This document shows, piece after piece, positions 53,661-63,361 of a stretch of DNA of 64,000 bases (positions are counted from its first letter, which is position 1; each line of letters begins with the position of its first letter). Below the pieces are notes generated by a model. The model ran no database searches. It was not told the DNA's origin and was given only the letters and a program-made list of their open reading frames with translations. A program made the translations under genes and the position numbers. Origin of the DNA: Betaproteobacteria bacterium Ga0077526 (GTDB lineage: Bacteria; Pseudomonadota; Gammaproteobacteria; Burkholderiales; Ga0077523); assembly GCA_001464765.1 (NCBI GenBank), contig LNDV01000034.1, forward strand, positions 968,671 to 1,032,670. The letters are read 5' to 3'.

Positions 53661-55005
53661 TCGCGAGACGGTCGAGGATCTTCCCGTGCACGCCGCCGAA
53701 GCCGCCGTTGCTCATGACGAGCACGTGATCGCCGGCACCCGCCTCGGCGGTGATCGCACGCACCATAGCGTCAAGATCCTCGTGCGTGCTCGACTTCGCG
53801 GCGATGGGCTCGAGGGCCTCCGCGGCGTCCCAACCCAGGCCGCCCGTGAAGCAGAACACGCGGTCGGCGTCGGTGAGGCTGCCCGGCAGCTGGGCCTTCA
53901 TCACACCGAGCTTCATCGTGTTGGAGCGGGGTTCGAGCACCGCGAGGATGCGCGCCGCCTTGCCGACCTTGGTCCGCAGTCCGGCAACCGTTGTCGCGAT
54001 GGCGGTCGGATGGTGTGCGAAATCGTCGTAGACGGTGATGCCCCGTTCGGTCCCGCGGATCTCCATGCGCCGCCGCACGTTCTGGAAGCGCGACAGCGCG
54101 TCGATGCCGATCTCGCTCGGAACGCCGGCGTGCCGGGCCGCGGCGATCGCCGCCAGCGCATTCATCCGGTTGTGCTCCCCGAGCAGTTCCCAGGCGAGGC
54201 GGCCCTGTCGCACGTCGCCGAGGTGTACATCGAAGGCGCCGTCGGGGCTGGTCTCGCCCGCATGCCAGCCGGTCTTCACGCCGAAGCGCTGCACGGGGGT
54301 CCAGCAGCCGCGTTCCAGCACGCGATCGAGCGATGCTTCGATGCCGTTGCTCACGATGAGGCCGTTGCCGGGAATCGTGCGCACGAGGTGGTGGAACTGG
54401 GTCTCGATCGCGCCCAGGTCCGGAAAGATGTCGGCGTGGTCGAACTCGAGGTTGTTGAGGATCGCCGTTCGCGGCCGGTAGTGGACGAACTTCGAGCGCT
54501 TGTCGAAGAACGCGGTGTCGTACTCGTCGGCCTCGATCACGAAGAACGGCGAATCGGTGAGGCGGGCGGAGATGCCGAAGTTGAGGGGCACGCCGCCGAT
54601 CAGAAAGCCGGGATCGAGCTTCGCTTCCTGCAGGATCCACGCGGCCATCGAACTGGTGGTGGTCTTGCCGTGGGTGCCGGCCACCGCCAGTACCCACTTG
54701 CTGCGCAGCACGTTCTCGGCGAGCCACTGGGGTCCCGAGACATAGGGCAGGCCGCGTTCGAGGATGCGCTCCATGAGCGGATTGCCGCGCGTGACCACAT
54801 TGCCGATCACGAAGAGGTCCGGCTCGAGGCCGACCTGTTCCGGGTCCCAGCCTTCCGTGAGGCGGATACCCTGCGCTTCGAGCTGCGTGCTCATGGGCGG
54901 GTAGACGTTCGCGTCGCAGCCGGTCACGCGATGACCGGCCTGCTGGGCGATCACCGCGATGCCGCCCATGAAAGTGCCGCAAATGCCGAGAATGTGAATG
55001 TGCAT
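53653..55005 (-). CDS. mpl: UDP-N-acetylmuramate:L-alanyl-gamma-D-glutamyl-meso-diaminopimelate ligase
   Basis: The 450-residue Mur ligase starts MHIHILGICGTFMGGIAVIA, the Mpl form of the nucleotide-binding start. The ATP site is GTHGKTTTSSMAAWIL, preceded by KWVLAVAG. Other Mpl marks are EADEYDTAFFDKRSKFVHYR and the central-domain LLGEHNRMNALAAIAAARHA, then VYDDFAHHPTAI. It attaches recycled murein tripeptide to UDP-MurNAc in the cytoplasm. Together with the D,D-carboxypeptidase elsewhere in the window this shows peptidoglycan turnover functions, but the two are not in one operon. The ATG at 55005 has no strong Shine-Dalgarno. Confidence 0.93.
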   Translation of the reverse strand: MHIHILGICGTFMGGIAVIAQQAGHRVTGCDANVYPPMSTQLEAQGIRLTEGWDPEQVGLEPDLFVIGNVVTRGNPLMERILERGLPYVSGPQWLAENVLRSKWVLAVAGTHGKTTTSSMAAWILQEAKLDPGFLIGGVPLNFGISARLTDSPFFVIEADEYDTAFFDKRSKFVHYRPRTAILNNLEFDHADIFPDLGAIETQFHHLVRTIPGNGLIVSNGIEASLDRVLERGCWTPVQRFGVKTGWHAGETSPDGAFDVHLGDVRQGRLAWELLGEHNRMNALAAIAAARHAGVPSEIGIDALSRFQNVRRRMEIRGTERGITVYDDFAHHPTAIATTVAGLRTKVGKAARILAVLEPRSNTMKLGVMKAQLPGSLTDADRVFCFTGGLGWDAAEALEPIAAKSSTHEDLDAMVRAITAEAGAGDHVLVMSNGGFGGVHGKILDRLANG

Positions 55006-55088
55006 GTCGTTGAGATGAAGGAGAAGGACGCGGCCCCGGGGAAAGTCTGATCCATCGGCGCGATCAGTGCCGTTGAATCAGATCTTCC

Positions 55089-56783
55089 CTATGCCGAGCG
55101 ACGCATGGCGCCTACCGTGCGGCCGTGTTGCGCGCCGCCGCGACTCACCGGCTCCGCCAGAACCCCCGGCACCGGGAGAACGAGCAGTTCGTAGAGGCGC
55201 GCGAGATTCGCGCGGTAGACGGCATCGATGTCGGCGACGGATTCCGGCGGGTTGTAGTCGCCGAACCACCAGCACCAGTCGGACCCCTCGCACACGCCGA
55301 GCTGCCGCGAGGCGCGTTCGCGCTGTGCTTCGTCGAGGCGTCCGCTGCCCATCACCAGGTCGTAGCTGCGCTTCGCGTCGCACAGAAGATCCCATGCGCG
55401 GTTCTTGTCAGCGTGGCCGATCCACGTCGCGAGGTTGCCGTACACCCAGCTGCCCGCGACGAGGTGATCGAGCCTGCCGAACGGCCGTCCGGAATCGCCG
55501 GTGACCTGACGATAGGTCGTGGTGCGGATGGACGCGTGCGATTCGAGGGCGGCGTAAACGTCGTCGAGGAAGTAGAAGCCGTTGTAGGGGTAGTACTCCC
55601 ACGCGTTCTCGCCGTCGAGAATGACCGACACCAGCGGCGTCGAACCGGTCGGAGCCTCGGCACCGATACGCTCGAGTTCCGCGAGGAAGTGCGCCGCGGC
55701 GTCGCGGCCGTGCCAGCGCGAGTACTCGAAGCCGATGAGATCGGAGAGCCGCTCGTCCCGAAAGAAACAGACGACGTCGCTCTGGCCGGAGCGGTATCCG
55801 CGATACAGGAATTCGCTGCGCGGCGGCAGGTCCGTGCCCTGCCCCAGCGAGGCACGCAGCACGCCCTCCCCGCTCGCGGTCCAGCGGATGCCGGCTTCGC
55901 CGAGCATCGATACGAACGCCTCGGAGACGGCGCCCTCGGCCGCCCAGTGTCCGGTCGCCGGGGCGCCGAAGCGCCGGGCGTGGCTCTCCTGCGCCCACGC
56001 GATCTGGGTCTTCAGGCGCTGGCGGCCACCGGGGTAGTGCGGCGTCGCCGGCAGGGCGACGTCGGGCTGGGTCTCGCGCGCGACCGCGAAGTCGAGCATC
56101 AGCGGGCCGATCGGGTGGTAATGGGGCGTGGACGAGATTTCCACCTGACCCCGCGCGGCCAGCGCTTTCCATCGGGGCAGGATGCCGCAGACGACCTTGC
56201 CGATGGCATCGAGCAGCGCCCGGCGATCGGCGGCGTCGAAGCCGGCGCCCTTCGCCATCAGGGAGGGGATCAGCGCGTATTCCCGGCGCACGGTCTCGCC
56301 GGACCACGCGAGGTGATACCACGTGAGGAGGTCCGCCAGATACTGGCCCGAGAGGTAGCCGAGGCCCGGTGCGCCGCGGTCGTCCGCGAACTCGAAGAAC
56401 TCCCGCAGGCGCTGATAAGCCGGGAACGGTGCGACCATCTTGTCGTGGTTCGCGCGAAAGCAGCGGTCCAGCACGAGGTCCCGATCCTCGGCGGTGACGT
56501 CGTCGAGGGACTCGCGGGCCAGCAGGCGAAGCAGCGGATCGCGCAGCCGGCCCGTGGCGAACTGGTCGGCGTAGTCCTCGAGCTGGTCGAGCAGGACAGG
56601 CACGAAGTTGACCACGGCTCGCACGCCCGGATGCCGCTCCAGGTGCGCAGCCATGTCGGAGTAGTCCTTGAATGCGTGCAGGTAGACCCAGGGCAGCCGG
56701 AAGTCGCCGGTCACGCAATCCCGGAAATCGGGCTGGTGCATGTGCCAGAGCAGCACCAGTTCCAGGGGGCGGGGCGCTGTCAT
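55089..56783 (-). CDS. GH57 alpha-amylase / 4-alpha-glucanotransferase-like enzyme
   Basis: The 564-residue protein starts MTAPRPLELVLLWHMHQPDF, the GH57 conserved region I (HMHQP). Further regions: FVPVLLDQLEDYADQF, the nucleophile region GHWAAEGAVSEAFVS with the catalytic Glu, GIRWTASGEGVLRA, and the acid/base region VILDGENAWEYYPYNGFYF. Family members cleave or transfer alpha-1,4-glucans. The ATG at 56783 overlaps the stop of glgC as ATGA, so it is co-translated with the adenylyltransferase and probably acts in glycogen or maltodextrin metabolism. A longer frame to 56933 would overlap glgC and is not needed. Confidence 0.88.
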   Translation of the reverse strand: MTAPRPLELVLLWHMHQPDFRDCVTGDFRLPWVYLHAFKDYSDMAAHLERHPGVRAVVNFVPVLLDQLEDYADQFATGRLRDPLLRLLARESLDDVTAEDRDLVLDRCFRANHDKMVAPFPAYQRLREFFEFADDRGAPGLGYLSGQYLADLLTWYHLAWSGETVRREYALIPSLMAKGAGFDAADRRALLDAIGKVVCGILPRWKALAARGQVEISSTPHYHPIGPLMLDFAVARETQPDVALPATPHYPGGRQRLKTQIAWAQESHARRFGAPATGHWAAEGAVSEAFVSMLGEAGIRWTASGEGVLRASLGQGTDLPPRSEFLYRGYRSGQSDVVCFFRDERLSDLIGFEYSRWHGRDAAAHFLAELERIGAEAPTGSTPLVSVILDGENAWEYYPYNGFYFLDDVYAALESHASIRTTTYRQVTGDSGRPFGRLDHLVAGSWVYGNLATWIGHADKNRAWDLLCDAKRSYDLVMGSGRLDEAQRERASRQLGVCEGSDWCWWFGDYNPPESVADIDAVYRANLARLYELLVLPVPGVLAEPVSRGGAQHGRTVGAMRRSA

Positions 56784-58075
56784 TCGTGCTCGGGCGTCAC
56801 CGTGCGTTGCGTGAAGCGGCGCTGCCCCAGCATGTCGGGTGTGATGAGAGTGATGCCGGACGCCGTGACGTGGAAGCGCCGGGCGTCCACCTCGGGCTCG
56901 TAGCCGACCTCCAGGCCTTCGGGCAGTTCGCACATCTTGTCCACGACGCAGCGACGCAGCCGCACACGGCGGCCCACCACCACGTCCGGCAGGATCACAC
57001 AGTCCTCGATGTCGCCATAGCTGTGGACGCGCACGTTGGAGAACAGCACCGAGCCGCTCACCCGCGAGCCGCTCACGATGCAGCCGCCGGACACGAGGGA
57101 GTCGACCGCAAAGCCGCGCCGGTCATCCTCGTCGAACACGAACTTGGCAGGCGGCAGTTGTTCCTGGTGGGTCCAGATGGGCCAGGACTGATCGTAGAGA
57201 TTCAGTTCCGGGTCGATCCGGGCGAGGTCGAGGTTCGCCTCCCAGAAGGCATCCACCTCGCCGACGTCGCGCCAGTAGGGCACGTCGTTCTTCACGCCCA
57301 CGCAGCTAGCGCGGAAGCTGTGCGCCTTCACCTTGGCGTTGGCGACGAGGTACGGAATGATGTCCTTGCCGAAGTCGTGGCTCGAGTCAGCGATGAGGGT
57401 GTCGCGCTCGAGCTGCTGGTAGAGGTACTGCGCATCGAACGCGTAGATGCCCATGCTCGCGAGTGCCACGTCGGGCCGGCCCGGAATGGACTTGGGGTTG
57501 GCCGGCTTCTCGGCGAACTCGACCACGCGCCAGTCGTCGTCCACGACCATGACCCCGAAGGCACGCGCATCGGCGATCGGGACCTCGATGCAGGCCACGG
57601 TGGCGTCCGCTCCGCTCAGCACGTGATCGGACAGAAGCTTGCCGTAGTCCATCTTGTAGATGTGATCGCCGCCCAGGACGAGCACGTACTCGGGCCCGTA
57701 GGAGCGTAGGATGTCGAGGTTCTGGTAGACGGCGTCGGCGGTGCCGAGGTACCAGGACTCCTCGTCCATGCGCTGCGAGGCGGGCAGCACGTCGACGAAC
57801 TCCTTGAAGCGGCCGTCGAGAAAGCTCCAGCCGCGCTGCAGATGCCGGATCAGGCTGTGGGCCTTGTACTGGGTGGCGACGCCGATCTGCCGGATGCCGG
57901 AATTCACGCAGTTCGACAGAACGAAGTCGACGATCCGGAACTTGCCGCCGAAAGGCACGGCGGGCTTGGCCCGCCAGTCGGTCAGGTGGCGCAGGCGACT
58001 GCCCCGCCCTCCGGCCAGGATGAGTGCATACGTGTTCTTGGTGAGTCGGCTGACGAAGCGCGGGTCATTCTGCAT
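56780..58075 (-). CDS. glgC: Glucose-1-phosphate adenylyltransferase
   Basis: The 431-residue enzyme makes ADP-glucose for glycogen. Seen motifs: TYALILAGGRGSRLRHLTDW (nucleotide site), KPAVPFGGKFRIVDFVLSNC, WYLGTADAVYQNLD, VLVLGGDHIYKMDY, VEFAEKPANPKSIPG, and YWRDVGEVDAFWEANLDL; the C-terminal half is a left-handed beta-helix. The length equals that of E. coli GlgC. ATG 58075 (MQNDPRF) was chosen; upstream in-frame codons would overlap the glgB leader. It is divergent from glgB, with 136 bases between the start codons. Confidence 0.94.
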   Translation of the reverse strand: MQNDPRFVSRLTKNTYALILAGGRGSRLRHLTDWRAKPAVPFGGKFRIVDFVLSNCVNSGIRQIGVATQYKAHSLIRHLQRGWSFLDGRFKEFVDVLPASQRMDEESWYLGTADAVYQNLDILRSYGPEYVLVLGGDHIYKMDYGKLLSDHVLSGADATVACIEVPIADARAFGVMVVDDDWRVVEFAEKPANPKSIPGRPDVALASMGIYAFDAQYLYQQLERDTLIADSSHDFGKDIIPYLVANAKVKAHSFRASCVGVKNDVPYWRDVGEVDAFWEANLDLARIDPELNLYDQSWPIWTHQEQLPPAKFVFDEDDRRGFAVDSLVSGGCIVSGSRVSGSVLFSNVRVHSYGDIEDCVILPDVVVGRRVRLRRCVVDKMCELPEGLEVGYEPEVDARRFHVTASGITLITPDMLGQRRFTQRTVTPEHE

Positions 58076-58147
58076 GATCGGGCCTGCGGCAAGGCGGTGA
58101 GTGAAGCGTGGAGGCGCGTCGTCGGCGTTGTCCGGCGAACCCGTCCG

Positions 58148-58153
58148 TATGAT
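58148..58153 (+). promoter_or_regulatory. Candidate -10 element for glgB
   Basis: TATGAT matches the sigma-70 -10 in five of six positions. A weak -35 (TTGTCC) lies upstream with only 14 bases between, so an activator may be needed. It gives a leader of about 50 bases before the TTG start at 58212 and makes the in-frame ATG at 58149, which lies inside it, an unlikely start. Confidence 0.4.
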
Positions 58154-58211
58154 ACCTGCCGGGCCGTGCCGCCGCGCTCCAATCGAACGTCCCGACACTG
58201 AAAGAGGCAAC

Positions 58212-60371
58212 TTGAACGACCCGCGACTCCTCGGCCTCATCGAAGGCCGCCTGCACGATCCGCATTCGGTCCTGGGAGCCCATCCCGCCCCCGGCGGCTG
58301 GTGCATCCGCCACGTGGATCCGGATGCCCGGGCGGTGGCCGTGCGGCTCGCCTCCGGAACCTGCCCGCTGCGCCGGCTGAATGCCGCTGTCTTCGAACTG
58401 ACGTCGGCGGAGGCGCCGCAGGGTCCCCTCCAGTTCGTCGTGACGGACGATCGGGGCGCGGATAGGGATGTCGTGTCTCCGTGGTCCTTCGCGCCCGAGA
58501 TCGGCGACGACGATCTGTATCTCTACAACGAAGGCCGCCTGATCCAGGCGTGGAATGTTCTCGGCGCGAACGCCCGCGTGCGCGATGGCGTCGCGGGTGT
58601 CCGCTTCGCCTGCTGGGCGCCGAATGCCGAACGGGTGAGCGTCGTCGGGGACTTCAACGGCTGGGACGGCCGGGCCCATCCGATGACGAGCCGCGGCGGC
58701 AGCGGTGTCTGGGAGCTGTTCGTCCCGGGCCTCGGCCACGGCACGGTCTACAAGTTCGAGATCCGCAATCGGGCCAGCGGCGCGGTGTTCGTGAAGGCGG
58801 ACCCTTACGCGCGGTACGCGGAGGTGCGTCCGGGCACGGCATCGCGCGTCGAGGCGGCGCCTGCCTACGACTGGCTGGACGGCGCATGGATGGCTGCGCG
58901 CGCGAAGCGCGACTGGCTTCACGCGCCGCTCAACGCCTACGAGGTCCATGCAGGATCGTGGCGCCGCCATCCGGACGGCCGCTTCTACACCTATCGCGAA
59001 CTCGCTGAGCATCTGGTGCCTTACGTGGCCGACCTCGGCTACACGCACATCGAACTGCTGCCTGTTTCGGAGCATCCGCTCGACGAGTCCTGGGGCTACC
59101 AGACGACGGGCTACTTTGCCGCGACCAGCCGGTTCGGCACGCCGGACGACCTCCGTGCGCTCATCGATGCCTGCCACCGTGCCGGCCTCGGCGTGATCCT
59201 CGACTGGGTTCCCGGGCATTTCCCGAGGGACGCATGGGCGCTCGCGGCCTTCGACGGCACGGCGCTCTACGAGCACGAGGATCCTCGCCTCGGCCTGCAC
59301 AAGGACTGGGGCACGTACATCTTCAACTACGGTCGCAGCGAGGTCCGCAGCTTCCTGCTCTCGTCCGCGTGCTTCTGGCTGTCGGAGTTCCACTTCGACG
59401 GGTTGCGCGTGGATGCGGTGGCCTCGATGCTGTATCTCGACTACTCGCGCAAGGCCGGCGAGTGGCTGCCCAACCGGTACGGCGGTCGGGAGAACCTCGA
59501 TGTGATCTCCCTGTTCCGCGAGCTGAACGAGATCGTCCACCGGGACTTCCCCGGGGCGCTGACCTTCGCGGAAGAGTCCACGGCGTGGCCCATGGTGTCG
59601 CGTCCCGCGTACCTGGGCGGCCTCGGCTTCTCGATGAAGTGGAACATGGGCTGGATGAACGACACGCTCGCTTATCTCTCCCACGATCCGATCCACCGGC
59701 GATACCACCACGACAAGCTGACCTTCGGCCAGCTCTACGCCTACAGCGAGAACTTCGTGCTCCCGCTCTCGCACGACGAAGTGGTCCACGGCAAGCGCTC
59801 CCTGCTCGACAAGATGCCGGGCGATGCCTGGCAGCGCTTCGCCGGGCTGCGGGTGCTGCTCGCCTACCAGGCCGCGATGCCGGGCAAGAAACTCCTGTTC
59901 ATGGGGTGCGAGTTCGGCCAGGGACGGGAATGGCGCGACGGTGCCGAACTCGACTGGGGCCTCCTCGGCGAGGGCTGGCACCAGGGAGTGCTTGCCTGCG
60001 CACGCGATCTCAACCGGCTCTATCGCGACCTGCCGGCGCTGCACGAGCGGGACTTCGAGCCCGAAGGATTCGCGTGGATCGACTGTCACGACGCCGAGCA
60101 GTCCATCATCAGCTGGCTGCGCCGGGACCGGCAGGGCGGATTCGTCGTCGTGGTGGCCAACTTCACACCCATCCCGCGGCACGGCTACCGGCTTGGGGTA
60201 CCGGCCGGCGGGATGTACCGGGAACTCTGCAATACGGACTCCGCGTTCTACGGCGGATCGAACGCCGGCAACGGGCCCGGTCTCCAGGCGACCCAGCCGG
60301 GGTGGATGGGCTTCGACCATTCGCTCACGCTCACCATCCCGCCGATGGCGGTGCTCATTCTCGGACGGTAG
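58212..60371 (+). CDS. glgB: 1,4-alpha-glucan branching enzyme
   Basis: The 719-residue GH13 enzyme has an N-terminal CBM48-like domain (FACWAPNAERVSVVGDFNGW) and the GH13 catalytic barrel: DWVPGHFP, GLRVDAVASML with nucleophile Asp401, AEESTAWP with acid Glu454, and LPLSHDEVVHGKRSL with Asp522. These positions are each four lower than the known E. coli residues (405, 458, 526). The TTG start has GAGG a few bases upstream; an upstream ATG at 58149 is in frame but lies in the candidate promoter. It introduces alpha-1,6 branches into glycogen and is followed after 10 bases by glgA. Confidence 0.93.
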   Translation: MNDPRLLGLIEGRLHDPHSVLGAHPAPGGWCIRHVDPDARAVAVRLASGTCPLRRLNAAVFELTSAEAPQGPLQFVVTDDRGADRDVVSPWSFAPEIGDDDLYLYNEGRLIQAWNVLGANARVRDGVAGVRFACWAPNAERVSVVGDFNGWDGRAHPMTSRGGSGVWELFVPGLGHGTVYKFEIRNRASGAVFVKADPYARYAEVRPGTASRVEAAPAYDWLDGAWMAARAKRDWLHAPLNAYEVHAGSWRRHPDGRFYTYRELAEHLVPYVADLGYTHIELLPVSEHPLDESWGYQTTGYFAATSRFGTPDDLRALIDACHRAGLGVILDWVPGHFPRDAWALAAFDGTALYEHEDPRLGLHKDWGTYIFNYGRSEVRSFLLSSACFWLSEFHFDGLRVDAVASMLYLDYSRKAGEWLPNRYGGRENLDVISLFRELNEIVHRDFPGALTFAEESTAWPMVSRPAYLGGLGFSMKWNMGWMNDTLAYLSHDPIHRRYHHDKLTFGQLYAYSENFVLPLSHDEVVHGKRSLLDKMPGDAWQRFAGLRVLLAYQAAMPGKKLLFMGCEFGQGREWRDGAELDWGLLGEGWHQGVLACARDLNRLYRDLPALHERDFEPEGFAWIDCHDAEQSIISWLRRDRQGGFVVVVANFTPIPRHGYRLGVPAGGMYRELCNTDSAFYGGSNAGNGPGLQATQPGWMGFDHSLTLTIPPMAVLILGR

Positions 60372-60381
60372 GGGTGCGACG

Positions 60382-61845
60382 ATGACTGCGTTGCTGTTCG
60401 CCACCTCCGAGGCCGTGCCGCTGGTGAAAACCGGAGGCCTCGCCGACGTCTCGGGCGCTTTGCCCCAGGCGCTCACCCAGCTCGGTCACGACGTGCGGGT
60501 GCTGCTGCCGGGCTATCGGGCCGTTCTGCAGACGCTCGGAAGCGAGATGCGAGTGCTGGCTCACCTGGACTTGCCGCCGTTCGCGCCTGCAAGGATTCTC
60601 GGCGGTACGTTGCCCGGTGGCGTGCCGCTGCTCGTGCTCGACTGCCCCCCGTACTTCGATCGGGAAGGCGGCCTGTACCAGCGGGACAGTCACCACGACT
60701 GGCCGGACAACCATGTTCGATTCGGGCTGCTGTCCCGGGCAGCGGCGGTCCTGGCCGGCGAGGCGTCCCCGCTGGACTGGCGGCCGGACGTGCTCCATTG
60801 CAACGACTGGCAGATCGGACTCGCCCCCGTCTACGCGACCCTGCCCGGCGGTCGTCGGGCCGCCACGGTTCTCACGATCCACAACCTCGCCTACCAGGGC
60901 ATCTTCCCGCCCGGCGTGCTGCCGGCGCTCGGCCTGCCGTGGGACCTGTTCCGTGTGGATGGCGTCGAGTACTACGGCAACGTGTCTTTCCTGAAGGCCG
61001 GCGTGCAGTTCGCCGACCGGATCACCACGGTCAGCCCCACCTATGCCCGCGAGATCCAGCACGAACCCCTGGGGTTCGGAATGCAGGGCCTGCTGTCCTG
61101 GCGATCCGGGGACCTGACCGGGATCCTGAACGGCATCGATACGGAACAGTGGGACCCCGCTGCCGATCCTCTGATCGCCGCCCGGTTCCGCGCCACGACG
61201 CTCCCCCGCAAGGAACTCAACCGGAAGGCGCTGCGGGAGCGCTTCGGCCTCGAGGCCCTGGAATCGGTGCCGGTCGCGGGTGTGGTCAGCCGATTCGCCA
61301 ACCAGAAGGGTCTCGACCTGCTAGTTGCATGTGCCGAGAGTGTCCTCGCCCTGCCGATGCAGCTCGCCGTGCTGGGCTCCGGGGACCCCGAGATCGAGCA
61401 CGCCTTTCGCGGCCTGGCGTCGAAGTACCCCGGGCGGTTCGGCCTCCAGGTAGGTTTCGACGAGGCGCTGTCGCACCTCGTCGAGGCCGGGGCCGACTTG
61501 TTCCTGATGCCTTCCCGCTTCGAGCCGTGCGGGCTCAACCAGATGTACAGCCAGCGCTACGGCACGCCGGTCGTGGCCCGGGCGACGGGCGGGCTGGTCG
61601 ACAGCGTCACGGATGGCGATCAGGCCGTCGACGGCGAGGCACCGACCGGGTTCCTGTTCACGGAGCCCACACCCGAAGCCCTGTTCGAAGCCATCTCCCG
61701 GGCAGTGGCCGCTTACGCCGACCGGCGGCTCTGGCGTCGCATGCAGCGGGCGGGCATGGCCAGGGACTTCTCCTGGACCCGTGCGGCCGGGCAGTACGCG
61801 GCGCTGTACCAGGCGCTGTCCGGCGAGCCGGGCAAAGCAACCTGA
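60382..61845 (+). CDS. glgA: Glycogen synthase (ADP-glucose, GT5)
   Basis: The 487-residue GT5 enzyme has the start MTALLFATSEAVPLVKTGGL with Lys16 in the KTGG ADP-glucose loop, the HCNDWQIGLAPVY stretch, TIHNLAYQGIF, TVSPTYAREI, GILNGIDTEQWDP and, near the end, the retaining-transferase motif MPSRFEPCGLNQMYSQRYGT. It elongates the alpha-1,4 chain using ADP-glucose from GlgC. GGGG about 7-10 bases before the ATG serves as ribosome binding site, and only 10 bases separate it from glgB, so they form one operon. Confidence 0.94.
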   Translation: MTALLFATSEAVPLVKTGGLADVSGALPQALTQLGHDVRVLLPGYRAVLQTLGSEMRVLAHLDLPPFAPARILGGTLPGGVPLLVLDCPPYFDREGGLYQRDSHHDWPDNHVRFGLLSRAAAVLAGEASPLDWRPDVLHCNDWQIGLAPVYATLPGGRRAATVLTIHNLAYQGIFPPGVLPALGLPWDLFRVDGVEYYGNVSFLKAGVQFADRITTVSPTYAREIQHEPLGFGMQGLLSWRSGDLTGILNGIDTEQWDPAADPLIAARFRATTLPRKELNRKALRERFGLEALESVPVAGVVSRFANQKGLDLLVACAESVLALPMQLAVLGSGDPEIEHAFRGLASKYPGRFGLQVGFDEALSHLVEAGADLFLMPSRFEPCGLNQMYSQRYGTPVVARATGGLVDSVTDGDQAVDGEAPTGFLFTEPTPEALFEAISRAVAAYADRRLWRRMQRAGMARDFSWTRAAGQYAALYQALSGEPGKAT

Positions 61846-62025
61846 GGCGTGGCAAGGTCTTGATTCGGCATCGGGTCCGGGCAGTCGCGCCCTGTTGCTC
61901 GACCACAGGCACGGGTATCCAGAGCCGTCTCAGGGTGGCACAATCCCTGTCCCGTCGCGGCCCGTGCGCCGCAGGCCGGTATCCCAATACATTCTTTCGA
62001 TGTGCGCGAGCGGAGGAGCAGCCAA

Positions 62026-63351
62026 ATGATCGGTGATCGAATCGAAGTGAACATTGCTGGCGGGCTCGACATCCCGCTGCCGCGCATGGTGCACGTGCGC
62101 CAGAAGTTCGCGACCACGCGCCTCAACGACATCCCGGGCGCCGTCGCCGCCCAGTTCCAGCGCCCCGAAGTGCGCGCCAAGATCAAGCCCGGCATGACCA
62201 TCGCGGTGGGCTGCGGCAGCCGCGGCATCGCCAACATCGCCGACAGCGCCCGCCAGGTCGTGGCCGAGCTGAAGGCCCTGGGTGCCAAGCCCTTCGTCTT
62301 CCCGGCCATGGGCAGCCATGGCGGTGCCACTGCCGAAGGCCAACGCGAAGTGCTGGAGGGTTACGGCATCACCGAAGAATTCGTCGGCTGCCCCATCCAC
62401 TCGCAGATGGAAGTGGTGGAACTGGGCAAACTCGACGGCGGCATGCCCATCTATATGGACAAGCTCGCGGCCGCCGCCGACGGCGTGGTCGTGATCTGCC
62501 GCGTGAAGCCCCACACCAACTTCCGCGCGCCCATCGAGTCCGGCATCGTCAAGATGCTGACCATCGGCATGGGCAAGATCATCGGGGCCACCGAGCTTCA
62601 CACCCAGGGCATGGACATGTTCGGCGAGCTGCTGCCGGCGGCCGCGAAGCTCATCATGAGCAAGAAGAACATCCTCCTTGGCGTGGCCATGATCGAGAAC
62701 GCCGCGGACGAGACGGCCATGATCGAAGCCGTGCCGGCCGAGCAGATCTTCACCCGCGAGCCCGAGCTTCAGACCAAGGCCAAGGAGTTCATGGCGCGCC
62801 TGCAGTTCGACGAGATCGACGTGCTCGTCGTCGAGAAGATCGGCAAGAACATTTCCGGTTCCGGCATGGACCCCAACATCACGGGTCGCAACGCCCGCTT
62901 CATCGAGTGGAACATGAAGCCCTTCGTGAAGAAGATTGCCGTGCTGGGCCTCACCCCCGAGACCCACGGCAACGCGACGGGCGTCGGCAGCGCCGATGTG
63001 ATCACCATGCGTCTGTACAAGGAGATCGACATCGGCAAGACGTACGCGAACATCATCACTTCCACGTACCTGGACGGCGGCGCGATCCCGATCATCATGA
63101 ATACCGATCACGATGCCATCCGCCTCGCGGTCAAGACGGTGGTGCGCGTGAAGCCCGAAGACACGAAGATCGTCCGCATCGCCAATACGCTCGAAGTGCT
63201 GGACATCCAGGTCTCCGAGCCGATGCTGCCGTTCATCAAGGCCAACCCGTCGATGTTCGAGATCGTCGGCGAGCCGGAGGCCTTCAAGTTCGACGCGAAG
63301 GGCACGCTGTACCCCATGCTGGGCAAGCACCACGAGCACGCGGTCGCCTGA
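62026..63351 (+). CDS. LarA-family (nickel-pincer cofactor) racemase/epimerase-like protein
   Basis: The 441-residue protein belongs to the LarA/DUF2088 family. Seen features: the GMTIAVGCGSRGI nucleotide-fold start, PAMGSHGGATAEGQ with the conserved His, VKPHTNFRAPIESG with a Lys-Pro-His at the place where lactate racemase holds its cofactor, and the C-terminal domain with NGTGVGS-like ATGVGSADV. LarA uses a nickel pincer nucleotide to move hydride at an alpha-hydroxy acid carbon; many relatives act on other substrates. GGAGGAG is seven bases before the ATG. A larC-like gene starts 10 bases downstream, supporting cofactor dependence. Lactate as substrate is not shown. Confidence 0.8.
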   Translation: MIGDRIEVNIAGGLDIPLPRMVHVRQKFATTRLNDIPGAVAAQFQRPEVRAKIKPGMTIAVGCGSRGIANIADSARQVVAELKALGAKPFVFPAMGSHGGATAEGQREVLEGYGITEEFVGCPIHSQMEVVELGKLDGGMPIYMDKLAAAADGVVVICRVKPHTNFRAPIESGIVKMLTIGMGKIIGATELHTQGMDMFGELLPAAAKLIMSKKNILLGVAMIENAADETAMIEAVPAEQIFTREPELQTKAKEFMARLQFDEIDVLVVEKIGKNISGSGMDPNITGRNARFIEWNMKPFVKKIAVLGLTPETHGNATGVGSADVITMRLYKEIDIGKTYANIITSTYLDGGAIPIIMNTDHDAIRLAVKTVVRVKPEDTKIVRIANTLEVLDIQVSEPMLPFIKANPSMFEIVGEPEAFKFDAKGTLYPMLGKHHEHAVA

Positions 63352-63361
63352 TCGGAGCGGT

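Noticed and set aside
58149..58211. ATG at 58149 as a longer glgB start
   Set aside because: It lies within a good -10 hexamer and has no ribosome binding site. The TTG at 58212 gives catalytic residues in line with E. coli GlgB.
61930..61950. TGGCAC-like sigma-54 half site before the LarA-family gene
   Set aside because: The second half (TTGC at the correct distance) is missing, so it does not meet the -24/-12 pattern.
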